Shown here one piece after another: positions 16,719 to 25,129 of a stretch of 51,390 nt of DNA. This stretch comes from FEN-1191 sp964528845 (lineage in GTDB: Bacteria; Pseudomonadota; Gammaproteobacteria; Steroidobacterales; Steroidobacteraceae): assembly GCA_964528845.1 (NCBI GenBank), contig CAZGVE010000024.1:1-51390 (forward strand), written 5' to 3'. A program made the translations under genes and the position numbers. The stretch's first letter is position 1. Every line of letters begins with the position of its first letter. Below the pieces are notes generated by a model that was given only the letters and a program-made list of their open reading frames with translations, had not been told where the DNA came from and ran no database searches.

Positions 16719-17857
16719 TGGCGATGATCGAGGAAGCCGGCTACGCACGTACGCGGCGTACGTTGTTCTCTTCGGCGAAGCTGCTCTCGGCGTTGAATCT
16801 CGACGGTCCGCTGCTGGCCGGGCTCGGGCTGCTGGCGGCCTACGGTCTCGTCATTCTCTACAGCGCATCGGGCCAGAGCGTGGACACGATCCTGCGTACG
16901 CTGCTGCGCCTGACCCTCGGCGCCGCCGCGATGCTGATCCTGACGCATGCCAATCCGAACTTCCTGCGGCGGCTCGCGCCATGGCTGTACTGCATCGGCG
17001 TCCTGCTGCTGGTCGTGGTCGCCATCACCGGCGTCATCGGCAAGGGGGCCCAGCGCTGGCTGAATCTCGGGCTGTTCAAGTTCCAGCCCTCGGAGATCAT
17101 GAAGCTCGCGGTGCCGATGCTCGCGGCCTGGTACCTGCGGGATCGGCCGCTGCCGCCCGACTTCCGCTCGCTGTGCGCCCTGGCGCTGATCATCCTGGTG
17201 CCCACGGGGCTGGTCGCGGTCGAGCCCGACCTCGGCACTGCAGCGCTGATCGCGGCGAGCGGCGCACTGCTGGTGCTGATGGCAGGGCTGTCGCTGCGCA
17301 TCATCGCGGCCCTTGCGCTGCTCGGGATCGGCGCCGCGACGCTCGGCTGGAACTTCCTGCACGACTACCAGCGCACCCGCGTACTGACTTTCCTGAATCC
17401 CCAGACCGATCCGCTCGGCGCCGGCTACCACATCATTCAGAGCCAGATCGCGCTCGGCTCCGGCGGCGTATTCGGCAAGGGCTGGATGAACGGCAGCCAG
17501 GCGCAGCTCGAGTTCCTGCCCGAGCGCTCGACGGACTTCATCTTCGCGGTGGTCGGCGAGGAATTCGGGCTGGTCGGCTTGGTGCTGCTGATCGCGCTGT
17601 ACCTGTTCATCGTGAGCCGCGCGGTGTGGCTCGCGATGCAGACCAACGACACGTTCTCGCGGCTGCTGGCACTGAGCCTGGCGCTGACGTTCTTCGTCTA
17701 CGTCTTCATCAATGCCGGCATGGTCAGCGGACTGCTGCCGGTGGTCGGAGTACCTTTGCCGCTGGTCAGCTACGGCGGGACCTCGGTGGTCACACTGCTG
17801 GCCGGCTTCGGGATCCTGATGGGCCTGTATTCGCATCGCAAGCTGGTCGGCACGTGA
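16718..17857 (+). CDS. rodA: Rod-shape glycosyltransferase RodA (SEDS family)
   Basis: Peptidoglycan polymerase of the SEDS family, paired with PBP2. The 379-aa protein has about ten hydrophobic spans; the family hallmarks are the SQIALGSGGVFGKGW loop, the FLPERSTDFIFAVVGEEFG loop with the essential aspartate, and the C-terminal VSYGGTSVVTLLAGFGI. Its ATG overlaps the mrdA stop by one base (TGATG). Confidence 0.97.
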   Translation: MAMIEEAGYARTRRTLFSSAKLLSALNLDGPLLAGLGLLAAYGLVILYSASGQSVDTILRTLLRLTLGAAAMLILTHANPNFLRRLAPWLYCIGVLLLVVVAITGVIGKGAQRWLNLGLFKFQPSEIMKLAVPMLAAWYLRDRPLPPDFRSLCALALIILVPTGLVAVEPDLGTAALIAASGALLVLMAGLSLRIIAALALLGIGAATLGWNFLHDYQRTRVLTFLNPQTDPLGAGYHIIQSQIALGSGGVFGKGWMNGSQAQLEFLPERSTDFIFAVVGEEFGLVGLVLLIALYLFIVSRAVWLAMQTNDTFSRLLALSLALTFFVYVFINAGMVSGLLPVVGVPLPLVSYGGTSVVTLLAGFGILMGLYSHRKLVGT

Positions 17858-19077
17858 GCGCGACGCTGCGCCTCGCGTTGCTGCTGGCGCTCGGCGCGTT
17901 CACGCTATCGCAGCCAGCCGCGCCCGAGCCGACTGCCGCCGGCACTGGCGCTGTGGGCGGTGCGCTGCCGTCATCGACCGCCGCGGCCGCGGACGCGCAG
18001 GTCCCGTCGCCGACCCCGGCCGCTCCCATCACCCCGGCCGCCCCCATCACTCCCGCCACCCCCACAAGCCCCGCCAGCGTCGCGCGCTTCGATGCGAGCC
18101 GGCCCGAGATTCGCAGCTTCATCGACCAGCTGGTCGCGCAGGGCTTCGAGCGCGAGCGACTCACGACGCTGCTCGCATCAGCCGAGCCGCAACCGCGCAT
18201 CATCGATGCCATGACGCGGCCAGCCGAGAAAGTGCTGCAATGGTGGGAGTACCGCGCGCGCATGCTCACCAGCGCACGGATCGAGGCTGGCGCGCAGCTC
18301 TGGCGTGAGCACCGCGAGCTGCTCGACCAGGTCGCTGGCGAATACCAGGTCGAGCCCGAGTACCTGATCGCGGTGCTCGGCGTGGAAACCCAGTATGGCC
18401 GCATTACGGGACGCTATCGCGTGATCGACGCGCTCGCGACGCTCGGCTTCGACTATCCGCCAAGGGCTGCCTATTTCCGCAAGGAACTCGCGCAGTTCCT
18501 GCTGCTCGCGCGCGAGGAAGGGCTCGATCCGCTCGCCATCCGTGGCTCCTACGCCGGCGCCATGGGCGCGCTGCAGTTCATGCCGAGCAGCTTCCGCAAG
18601 TTCGCGGTCAGTGAATCGCATGCGCCGCGCCCGGATCTGTGGGCCGACTGGGGCGATATCTTCGCCAGTACCGCGAATTATCTGCATCAGGTCGGATGGC
18701 AGTATGGTGGCCCGGTGCTGGCCGAGGCGCAGCCGGTCGGCGAGCCGGGCCTCGCGCCGCCGGATCGCCTGTCGCTCAGCGATACGCTCGGCAACCTGCG
18801 CGCTCATGGCTTCAGCATCGAGGGCGCGCTGCCGGACAGCACGCCAGCGCTGCTGCTGGCGGCCCCGCTGCAGGACGCGATGAGCTACCGGGTCGGCTTT
18901 CAGAATTTCTACGCGATCACGCGCTACAACAGCTACACGCTATATGCGATGGCGGTCTGTGACCTCGCGAGCGCGATCCGGCAGGAGATCCTGGCCGAAG
19001 ACCAACAGGCCTTCCAGGATGCGGCCCAGGGCGCGCCGCCATCCGCGCCCGGAGGCGAGGCCGCGGTCGGCCATTGA
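17854..19077 (+). CDS. mltB: Membrane-bound lytic transglycosylase B
   Basis: Cleaves the MurNAc-GlcNAc bond of peptidoglycan to form 1,6-anhydro ends. The GTG start forms a GTGA overlap with the rodA stop. The 407-aa product has a hydrophobic signal, then a Pro/Ala/Thr linker of about 50 residues made partly of tandem repeats, and the GH103 domain with catalytic glutamate in VLGVETQYGRITGRYRVID, then SYAGAMGALQFMPSSFRKFAV and NYLHQVGW motifs. No lipobox cysteine is visible in the signal, so this form may be soluble or membrane-anchored by its uncleaved signal. Confidence 0.94.
   Translation: MSATLRLALLLALGAFTLSQPAAPEPTAAGTGAVGGALPSSTAAAADAQVPSPTPAAPITPAAPITPATPTSPASVARFDASRPEIRSFIDQLVAQGFERERLTTLLASAEPQPRIIDAMTRPAEKVLQWWEYRARMLTSARIEAGAQLWREHRELLDQVAGEYQVEPEYLIAVLGVETQYGRITGRYRVIDALATLGFDYPPRAAYFRKELAQFLLLAREEGLDPLAIRGSYAGAMGALQFMPSSFRKFAVSESHAPRPDLWADWGDIFASTANYLHQVGWQYGGPVLAEAQPVGEPGLAPPDRLSLSDTLGNLRAHGFSIEGALPDSTPALLLAAPLQDAMSYRVGFQNFYAITRYNSYTLYAMAVCDLASAIRQEILAEDQQAFQDAAQGAPPSAPGGEAAVGH
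18013..18066 (+). repeat. 18-bp tandem repeat encoding the MltB Pro-rich linker
   Basis: Two nearly identical 18-bp units (18013-18030 and 18031-18048, one mismatch) are followed by a degenerate third (18049-18066). They encode the hexapeptide-like series T-P-A-A-P-I in the linker between signal peptide and catalytic domain. Being in-frame, unit gain or loss would change only linker length. Confidence 0.85.
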
Positions 19078-20054
19078 GCAGCCGGTACCCATCCCGGGTC
19101 CTGCCGCTGCTGGCGGCTCTGCTCGGCGCCTGCGCTCACGCGCCGCCGCGTCATGCAACCCTGCCGCGCGCCGCGGGCACGCCGATGGTCGTGCCGCCGA
19201 GCCCCGCAGACCTGAACGCGACCGCTGATGCGGTGCCGCGTATCGAGCCCCGCAGCGCCTCGGGCAACCCTCCGTTCTACGACGTCGCCGGTCACCGCTA
19301 CGTCGTGCTGGCGAGCGCGAACGGCTACGTCGAGCGTGGCGTCGCTTCCTGGTACGGCACCGAGTTCCACGGCCTGCGCACTTCCACCGGGGAACCCTAC
19401 GACATGTTCGCGATGACCGCGGCGCACAAGACGCTGCCGCTGCCCTGCTATGCGCGCGTGACCAATCTGGCCAACGGCCGCAGCGTCGTGGTGCGCATCA
19501 ATGACCGCGGACCCTTCGTGGCCAACCGCATCATCGACCTTTCCTATACGGCGGCCCTGAAGCTCGACATGATCCGCAACGGCACCGCATTCGTGCAGGT
19601 CGAGGCGCTCAGCCCCGGCGCGCCGGCGCTGCAGGCGGCATTGCCGGTTTCAACCGCGGCCGCGAGCGCGGCGAATGTCGGCTTGAGCAGCGTGCCGGCC
19701 GCGGCACCGACGTCTCAGGCCGCGGCACCGACGCTGCAGACTGCGCCGCCGGCGAGCGCGCCGGAGCCGGCCGCCGCCAGCGCCCCCATTGCCGCCGTCG
19801 CCAGCGCCACGGCGACGGCAGCACCGCACTTCTATGTGCAGGTCGGTGCGTTCGCGCGCCCCGAAAACGCACAGCGTGCGCTGCAGACGCTGCGGGCCGC
19901 GGGCCTCGCTGCTTCCTTGAGCACCGGATCGGGCACGCCACCCGCGCTGCAGCGCGTGCGTCTGGGTCCCATCGGCAGCGTGCAGGAGTTCGATGCACTG
20001 GTCGCGCGCCTCGCGGCACTCGGCTTCCCCAACGCGCGGCTCGCACAAGATTGA
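19074..20054 (+). CDS. rlpA: Septal-ring/denuded-glycan lytic transglycosylase lipoprotein RlpA
   Basis: RlpA cleaves glycan strands lacking stem peptides. The TTG start forms a TTGA overlap with the mltB stop. A lipoprotein signal with lipobox LLGAC is followed by the double-psi beta-barrel domain (about residues 85-180: GVASWYGTEFHGLRTSTGE, MFAMTAAHKTLPLP, VVVRINDRGPFVANRIIDLS), a long Ala/Pro-rich linker and a C-terminal SPOR domain (about 250-323: HFYVQVGAFARPENAQRAL) that binds denuded glycan. Length of 326 aa is normal. Confidence 0.95.
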   Translation: MSSRYPSRVLPLLAALLGACAHAPPRHATLPRAAGTPMVVPPSPADLNATADAVPRIEPRSASGNPPFYDVAGHRYVVLASANGYVERGVASWYGTEFHGLRTSTGEPYDMFAMTAAHKTLPLPCYARVTNLANGRSVVVRINDRGPFVANRIIDLSYTAALKLDMIRNGTAFVQVEALSPGAPALQAALPVSTAAASAANVGLSSVPAAAPTSQAAAPTLQTAPPASAPEPAAASAPIAAVASATATAAPHFYVQVGAFARPENAQRALQTLRAAGLAASLSTGSGTPPALQRVRLGPIGSVQEFDALVARLAALGFPNARLAQD

Positions 20055-20076
20055 AGCGAGCCGCTACACTGCGCGC

Positions 20077-21318
20077 ATGAAGCGTTCAGTGTCCGCCGCC
20101 CGCACTTTGTACACGCTGCTGTGTGCAGCCAGCCTCAGCCATGCAACCGCGATGGCGCCCCACGGCACCGCAGGTCCGGCGCCCGCACCAGCGGCGGCCC
20201 AGGCCGCCGCGCAGGCCACCACGACCGGCGCGCCGGATGCCGCGACCGGCATCCCGACGGTGCCGCCGGTCGATGCCCGCGCCTACATCATGGTCGACGC
20301 CGCGAGCGGCGCGGTACTGGCTGAGCATGCCGCCGACGCGCACATGGAGCCCGCCAGCCTCACCAAGCTGATGACCTGCTACCTGGTATTCAATGCGCTG
20401 AAGACGGGCACTCTCAAGCTCGACGAGATGATCACCGTCAGCGAGCACGCCTGGCGCGCTGAGGGCTCGCGCACCTTCGTGCAGGTCGGCAGCCGCGTTC
20501 CGGCCGAGGTGCTGATCAAAGGCATGATCGTGCAGTCCGGCAATGATGCGACGATCGCGCTGGCCGAACGCGTGGGCGGCACTGAGGGCGGCTTCGTGCA
20601 GCTGATGAACGCGAACGCGCAACGGCTGGGCATGAACGATACTCACTTTGACGACAGCAGCGGGCTGCCCTCCCCGACGCACTACATGACTGCGCGGGAC
20701 ATCTCGAAGCTGGCCCGCGCGCTGCTGCGCGACTTCCCCGACTACTACCCGCTGTTCTCGATCCGCGAGTTCCTTTGGAACAACATCCGCCAGCAGAATC
20801 GCAACGGCCTGCTCGAGCGCGACCCCTCAGTCGATGGCATGAAGACCGGGCACACCGACAGCGCCGGATTCTGCCTGGTGAGCTCGGCCCGGCGCCAGGG
20901 AATGCGCCTGATCACGGTCGTGCTCGGCTCCGGCAGCATTCGCGCACGCGAGGACGCGAGCGCCACGCTGCTGAACTACGGCTTCACGTTCTACCAGGCC
21001 GTGACGGTCAAGCAGGCCGGCGCCATCGTGCTCAAACCGCGCATCTTCAAGTCGGATGAGGAGTACGTCGGCGTCGCGCCGGCCACCCAGGTGGACATCG
21101 TGGTGCCGCGCAGCGCCGCAGGCAGCATCCAGACCTCCGCGAGCGTTAGCCGGCCATTGTTCGCGCCTCTGACACGGACGAGCGTGGTCGGCTCGCTGCA
21201 GATCGTGGTCTCGGGCAAGCCCGTGAGCTCGGTGCCGCTGTTCCCGATCAGCGACGTGCCCGTGGGCGGACCGTGGACGCGGCTGCGCGACACGGTGCAA
21301 CTCTGGTGGCAGAAGTAA
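20077..21318 (+). CDS. dacA: D-alanyl-D-alanine carboxypeptidase (PBP5/6 family)
   Basis: Removes the terminal D-Ala from pentapeptide stems in the periplasm. The 413-aa product has a signal peptide, an Ala/Pro/Thr-rich segment, and the S11-family active-site motifs S94-LTK97, S154-GN156 and K256-TG. The C-terminal PBP5_C domain and a final amphipathic helix (PWTRLRDTVQLWWQK) should anchor it to the inner membrane. The ATG at 20077 is chosen because upstream codons fall inside rlpA and lack a signal peptide. Confidence 0.96.
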   Translation: MKRSVSAARTLYTLLCAASLSHATAMAPHGTAGPAPAPAAAQAAAQATTTGAPDAATGIPTVPPVDARAYIMVDAASGAVLAEHAADAHMEPASLTKLMTCYLVFNALKTGTLKLDEMITVSEHAWRAEGSRTFVQVGSRVPAEVLIKGMIVQSGNDATIALAERVGGTEGGFVQLMNANAQRLGMNDTHFDDSSGLPSPTHYMTARDISKLARALLRDFPDYYPLFSIREFLWNNIRQQNRNGLLERDPSVDGMKTGHTDSAGFCLVSSARRQGMRLITVVLGSGSIRAREDASATLLNYGFTFYQAVTVKQAGAIVLKPRIFKSDEEYVGVAPATQVDIVVPRSAAGSIQTSASVSRPLFAPLTRTSVVGSLQIVVSGKPVSSVPLFPISDVPVGGPWTRLRDTVQLWWQK

Positions 21319-21322
21319 CCGC

Positions 21323-22177
21323 TTGCCCGCGCCGCTGCCGATCTGCCATCTGAACGGCAAGCTGCTGCCGCTCGCCGAGGCGCGGATCTCCCCGCTCGAC
21401 CGCAGCTTCCTGTTCGGTGACGGCGTCTACGAAGTCGTACCGGCCCGGCGCGGCCAGGCACGTCGCCTGCCCGCGAACCTGGCGCGCCTCGCGCGCAGCC
21501 TCGCGGAGCTGCGGATCCACAATCCCCACGACGCGAACGCCTGGCGCCTCCTGATCGATCGGCTCATCGATGCGAATGGCGGTGGTGACCTCTACGTCTA
21601 TCTCCAGGTCTCGCGCGGCGCGGACCGCGAGCGCAACCATGCGCCGCTGCCCGACATCGAGCCGACCGTATTCGCGTTCTGCGCACCGCTGGCGGCCGTT
21701 CCGACTGCGGTACTCGAACACGGCGTCGCGTGCGTGACTGCGGCCGATACGCGCTGGGCGCGCTGCGACATCAAGTCGGTGGCACTGCTGGCCAATGTGC
21801 TGCTGCGCCAGCAGGCCGTCGATGCCGGCGCCAGCGAGACGATCCTGCTGCGGGATGGCTTACTCACCGACGCCAGCGCCTCGACGGTCTACGTCGTGCT
21901 CGACGGGGAGCTACGCGCGCCGCCCGACTCGCCGCGCCTGCTGCCCGGCACCACCCGCGGCCTGGTCGAGGAGCTGGCCGCGAAGGAATCCATCCCATAC
22001 CGCGCGCTCCCGATCAGCGAGGCCGACCTGCGCGGTGCCGATGAGATCTGGCTCAGTGCGGCGACCCGAGGCGTCGTGCCGGTCACGAGCCTCGATGGCG
22101 CGCCGGTCGGCGCCGGAAGGCCCGGACCGCTCTGGCGGCGCATGTACGCACTGATCGAACAATGGTGGACCGCATGA
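21323..22177 (+). CDS. D-amino-acid aminotransferase (class IV PLP enzyme)
   Basis: Interconverts D-alanine/alpha-ketoglutarate and D-glutamate/pyruvate. The 284-aa product shows fold-type IV features: ISPLDRSFLFGDGVYEVV near the N terminus, the PLP lysine K151 in CDIKSVALLANVLLRQQA, and TDASASTVYVV and LPGTTRG further on. The start is a TTG 4 bp after the dacA stop. Placement directly after a D,D-carboxypeptidase suggests use of the released D-Ala or supply of D-Glu for the wall; that link is inference. A branched-chain aminotransferase or aminodeoxychorismate lyase is less likely given the motif details. Confidence 0.85.
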   Translation: MPAPLPICHLNGKLLPLAEARISPLDRSFLFGDGVYEVVPARRGQARRLPANLARLARSLAELRIHNPHDANAWRLLIDRLIDANGGGDLYVYLQVSRGADRERNHAPLPDIEPTVFAFCAPLAAVPTAVLEHGVACVTAADTRWARCDIKSVALLANVLLRQQAVDAGASETILLRDGLLTDASASTVYVVLDGELRAPPDSPRLLPGTTRGLVEELAAKESIPYRALPISEADLRGADEIWLSAATRGVVPVTSLDGAPVGAGRPGPLWRRMYALIEQWWTA

Positions 22178-22887
22178 CGCCACAGCTCTCGGCGCTCGAG
22201 GCCCGCGTGATCGGCTGCCTGATCGAGAAGCAGATCACGACGCCCGAGCAGTACCCGCTGTCGATGAACGCACTGACGCTGGCCTGCAACCAGAAGAGCA
22301 ATCGCGATCCGGTGCTCGAGCTCACCGAGCAGCAGGTGCAGGGGATCGTCGATGGGCTGACCCGCAAGCACCTGATCATCGAGAAATCCGGCTTCGGCAG
22401 CCGCGTGCCGAAGTACCAGCAGCGCTTCTGCAACACCGAGTTCAGTGCGCTGCAGTTCACGCTCCAGCAGCGAGCGATCGTGTGCGAGCTGCTGCTGCGC
22501 GGCGCGCAGACCCCCGGCGAACTGCGTGCGCGCGCGAGCCGCATGGCGCCCTTCACCGACGTCAGCGAGGTCGAGAGCGCGCTGGAGGGGCTCGCGACGC
22601 ACGACAGTGGCGCGCTGGTACTGCGCCTCGCACGCGAACCCGGGCGCCGCGAATCGCGCTATGCACACCTGTTTTCAGGTCCGGTGGCGGACCCTGGAGT
22701 GGCCTCGGCAGCGGCGCACGAGCCTGCCGCGGCGGCCGCAGATAGCGGCGCGCCCGCAGCCTCGGCATCGCCGGGCGACTCCTCGGGAGGGTCGCCGATT
22801 CTGGCGGATCGAATTGCGCGCCTGGAGGCCGAAGTCGCGGAGCTGCGCGCCGAACTTGCGGCGTTGCGCCGCGCACTGGGCTCCTAG
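22174..22887 (+). CDS. YceH/UPF0502 (DUF480) family protein
   Basis: Cytoplasmic protein with two winged-helix-like domains; function not firmly established. The N terminus LSALEARVIGCLIEKQITTPEQYPLSMNAL and the LLLRGAQTPGELRARASRM segment are the DUF480 signature. The C terminus after residue 175 is an Ala/Ser-rich linker leading to a short coiled coil (IARLEAEVAELRAELAALRRAL), typical of the family. The ATG at 22174 overlaps the aminotransferase stop by 4 bp; an ATG at 22162 would add four residues. Confidence 0.9.
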   Translation: MTPQLSALEARVIGCLIEKQITTPEQYPLSMNALTLACNQKSNRDPVLELTEQQVQGIVDGLTRKHLIIEKSGFGSRVPKYQQRFCNTEFSALQFTLQQRAIVCELLLRGAQTPGELRARASRMAPFTDVSEVESALEGLATHDSGALVLRLAREPGRRESRYAHLFSGPVADPGVASAAAHEPAAAAADSGAPAASASPGDSSGGSPILADRIARLEAEVAELRAELAALRRALGS

Positions 22888-22905
22888 CGTCCGGCCGGAA
22901 CGGTC

Positions 22906-23523
22906 GTGAATGGTCGGCTTCGGCGCCTGGCTCGAACGGAGCTTCCGGTCGACACCGTGGAGTTGGCGCGCTATTTGATCGGCAAGGTCGTGGTCCATGA
23001 CACGGATACCGGCAGGTTGAGCGGGCGCATCGTCGAGACCGAAGCCTATCCGGTCGGTGATGCGGCCGGACATGCATTCCATGGAATGACGCGGCGCAAT
23101 CGGTCCCTGTTTCTGGAACGAGGGCACGCCTACGTGTATCTCTGCTACGGGACCTCGTTCCTGCTGAACGTGACCAGCGAGGCGGCCGGCGTGGGTGGCG
23201 GAGTGCTGTTGCGCGCGATCGCACCCGTGGCAGGCATCGGTGCCATGGCACCCACCGATGGCCGTGCGATCCGACGGACCGACCTCGGTCGCGGCCCCGG
23301 ACGATTGACCAGGGCATTGCGGGTGGATCTAGGCCATGACGGATTGGACCTGTGCGCTGCCGGCTCGCTGTGGCTGGCCGCGAGCGCGCCCCGGGTCGGG
23401 GAGATTGGCAACAGCGTTCGCATCGGCATCACGCGCGATGTGGATCGGCCGTTGCGATATTTCGAAGCTGGCAATGCGCACGTCAGTGGCGTGAAGAGAC
23501 TGCGCCAATGGCCAGCCTGCTGA
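22906..23523 (+). CDS. 3-methyladenine DNA glycosylase (AAG/MPG family)
   Basis: Removes alkylated and deaminated purines from DNA. The 205-aa product matches the AAG family: LARYLIGKVVV near the N terminus, the catalytic glutamate in RIVETEAYPVGDAAGHAF, RNRSLFLERGHAYVYLCYGTSFLLNVT, and GRGPGRLTRAL in the C-terminal half. The start is a GTG 18 bp after yceH. It begins the accessory block that separates dacA from ybeD. Confidence 0.93.
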   Translation: MNGRLRRLARTELPVDTVELARYLIGKVVVHDTDTGRLSGRIVETEAYPVGDAAGHAFHGMTRRNRSLFLERGHAYVYLCYGTSFLLNVTSEAAGVGGGVLLRAIAPVAGIGAMAPTDGRAIRRTDLGRGPGRLTRALRVDLGHDGLDLCAAGSLWLAASAPRVGEIGNSVRIGITRDVDRPLRYFEAGNAHVSGVKRLRQWPAC

Positions 23524-23571
23524 AATTTCGATGGGAGATCGAGACGGGGCGTAGTACTGATTCATGACCAC

Positions 23572-24195
23572 TCAGTCGCGACACAATTCCTCGATATCGG
23601 CGGCCGGCACGCCCGCGGCCCGCAGCCCCTCGCGCACGCCGGCGCGGTCCGCGGACGAGCGGTTCTGGCTCGCCTTGAACTTGCCTTCGATCGCGCTGAT
23701 CTCGATCTCGAATCCGACGATCGCGTGCAGCATGCCAGCCATGTAGTCGGCCGGTGCGTCGCCGACTTGCCACGGCGAAGCGCGCAGCCGCTCGTGCTCG
23801 TCGGTCAGCGCCTCGACCAGCGGCCGCAGCCACTGCGCTGCCTCGAAGAAGCGGATCGTCCCGCGCACCTGCACGACCGAGTAGTTCCAGGTCGGCACCA
23901 CGCGACCACTCTCATGCTTGGTCGGGTACCAGGAAGGAGACACGTAGTGCGCCGCGCCCCGGAACAGCGTCAGTACCTGCGCCCCGGAAGCCAGCATCCG
24001 CCAGAATGGATTGGCGCGCGCGAGGTGACCACGCAGCAGTCCTGCGCCCGCGGGCTGCGGTATCAGCTGCATCGGCGCCATCTCGACGCACAGGCCCTCC
24101 GGGCCGTGGGCGATCAGCGCGCCGAGCGGATGGCGCGCGATGAATGCGCGCAGCACCTGCGGACGCGCCTCGTGGAAATGCCCGGGCGTATACAT
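23572..24195 (-). CDS. FMN-binding PaiB-family negative regulator
   Basis: 207-aa protein of the PaiB family, which has the split-barrel FMN-binding fold and represses sporulation and protease genes in Bacillus; its role in Gram-negatives is unclear. Recognisable blocks are the N-terminal MYTPGHFHE, PLGALIAHGPEG, the VSPSWYPTKHESGRVVPTWNYSVVQVRG core and the C-terminal IVGFEIEISAIEGKFKASQN. Its ATG overlaps the GST stop by one base (TGATG), so it is the last gene of a four-gene minus-strand operon. Confidence 0.92.
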   Translation of the reverse strand: MYTPGHFHEARPQVLRAFIARHPLGALIAHGPEGLCVEMAPMQLIPQPAGAGLLRGHLARANPFWRMLASGAQVLTLFRGAAHYVSPSWYPTKHESGRVVPTWNYSVVQVRGTIRFFEAAQWLRPLVEALTDEHERLRASPWQVGDAPADYMAGMLHAIVGFEIEISAIEGKFKASQNRSSADRAGVREGLRAAGVPAADIEELCRD

Positions 24196-24812
24196 CAGGG
24201 CGCCGGCGGCACCGGTGGCATCGGCACGAAGCGCGGCTGCCCCTGCACCCGCGCGATCCATGCGCTGACCGCAGGATAGCGCGCGAGCTCGAAGCCTCCG
24301 TCGCCGGCGGCATGCGTGTAGGCGTAGAGCGCAATGTCGGCGATCGAGTAGCGGCCGCCGACGAAGAAATCCTCGCGCGCAAGCTGCTGCTCCATGACCG
24401 CCAGCGCCGCTGCGCCCTGTTTCTGCAGCCGAGGCAGGTCGGCGCGACGCGGATGCTCCGGCGGCAGGAACGCGCGGATGAAGCGGGCCACGGCGATGTA
24501 GGGCTCGTGGCTGTACTGCTCGAAGAACATCCACTGCAGCACCTGCGCCTGGGCGAGCCGCTCGCGCGGCCACAACGGGCTGTCGGCGGCGAGGTAGTAC
24601 AGGATCGCATCGGACTCGGGCAGGCACAGCCCGGACTCGAGCTGCAGCACCGGCACGCTGCCGTTCGGATTCATGGCGAGGAAGCCAGCGGTGTGGGTGG
24701 CGCCAGTTCGCGTGTCGAGCTCGATCCATTCATAGGGCAACTCGAGCTGCTCGCACACCAGCCGCACCTTGTAGCAATTGCCGGAACTGGACATGCCGTG
24801 GATTCGGTACAT
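24195..24812 (-). CDS. Glutathione S-transferase family protein
   Basis: 205-aa cytosolic GST-fold protein. The N-terminal thioredoxin-like domain has the SSGNCYKVRLVCEQLELPYEW start, a cis-proline in NPNGSVPVLQL and the glutathione gamma-Glu contact in ESDAILYYLA; the C-terminal helical domain has the ADIALYAYTHAA N-capping box. The likely catalytic residue is the N-terminal serine/cysteine region, so a Beta- or Nu-type GST is plausible. Neighbours in the operon include a GFA-like glutathione-related protein, suggesting a thiol-detoxification unit. Confidence 0.92.
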   Translation of the reverse strand: MYRIHGMSSSGNCYKVRLVCEQLELPYEWIELDTRTGATHTAGFLAMNPNGSVPVLQLESGLCLPESDAILYYLAADSPLWPRERLAQAQVLQWMFFEQYSHEPYIAVARFIRAFLPPEHPRRADLPRLQKQGAAALAVMEQQLAREDFFVGGRYSIADIALYAYTHAAGDGGFELARYPAVSAWIARVQGQPRFVPMPPVPPAP

Positions 24813-24835
24813 GGGCTTGACTCCCGTCGGGCTGT

Positions 24836-25129
24836 TCAGGACTGAAGGGGCGCAAGACTGACTACGCTCTGCTCCCAGTGCGCTCCATCGAACGCGCGCA
24901 CGCGCAGCGCACTGACCGTACCGGGATCGAGGCAGCGCGCATTGACGCTGTAGCCGTGAGGATGCGATCGCGGCACATAGAACGACTTGATGCCGCAGAC
25001 CCGGCAGAAGCGATGCCGGGCGATGCCGGTATTGAACTGGTAGGTCGTGAGCTGGTCCTCGCCAGAGAGCAGCCTGAAGCTCGAGGCGCCGCAGTGGCAA
25101 CCCCCGGTGTGGCGGATCGGCGTGATCAT
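24836..25129 (-). CDS. Shortened GFA/CENP-V-family protein lacking an internal zinc-cysteine segment
   Basis: 97-aa product. The start (ITPIRHTGGCHCGA) and the second half (SSFRLLSGEDQLTTYQFNTG, FCRVCGIKSFYVPRSHPHGYSVNARCLD) match the GFA domain of glutathione-dependent formaldehyde-activating enzymes, which bind two zinc ions through cysteines. Family members, as I know them, carry about 30 residues between GGCHCG and FRLLSGED including a CNCSIC-type pair; here these are missing while the frame stays open. The protein therefore keeps CHC and CRVC only. It may be a degenerate paralogue or a pseudogene; no frameshift is present. It is coupled to its upstream neighbour by an ATGA overlap. Confidence 0.8.
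   Translation of the reverse strand: MITPIRHTGGCHCGASSFRLLSGEDQLTTYQFNTGIARHRFCRVCGIKSFYVPRSHPHGYSVNARCLDPGTVSALRVRAFDGAHWEQSVVSLAPLQS

Noticed and set aside
16222..17853. Upstream extension of the mltB frame through mrdA and rodA
   Set aside because: This overlaps two certain genes in another frame; the GTG at 17854 overlaps the rodA stop and directly precedes a signal sequence.
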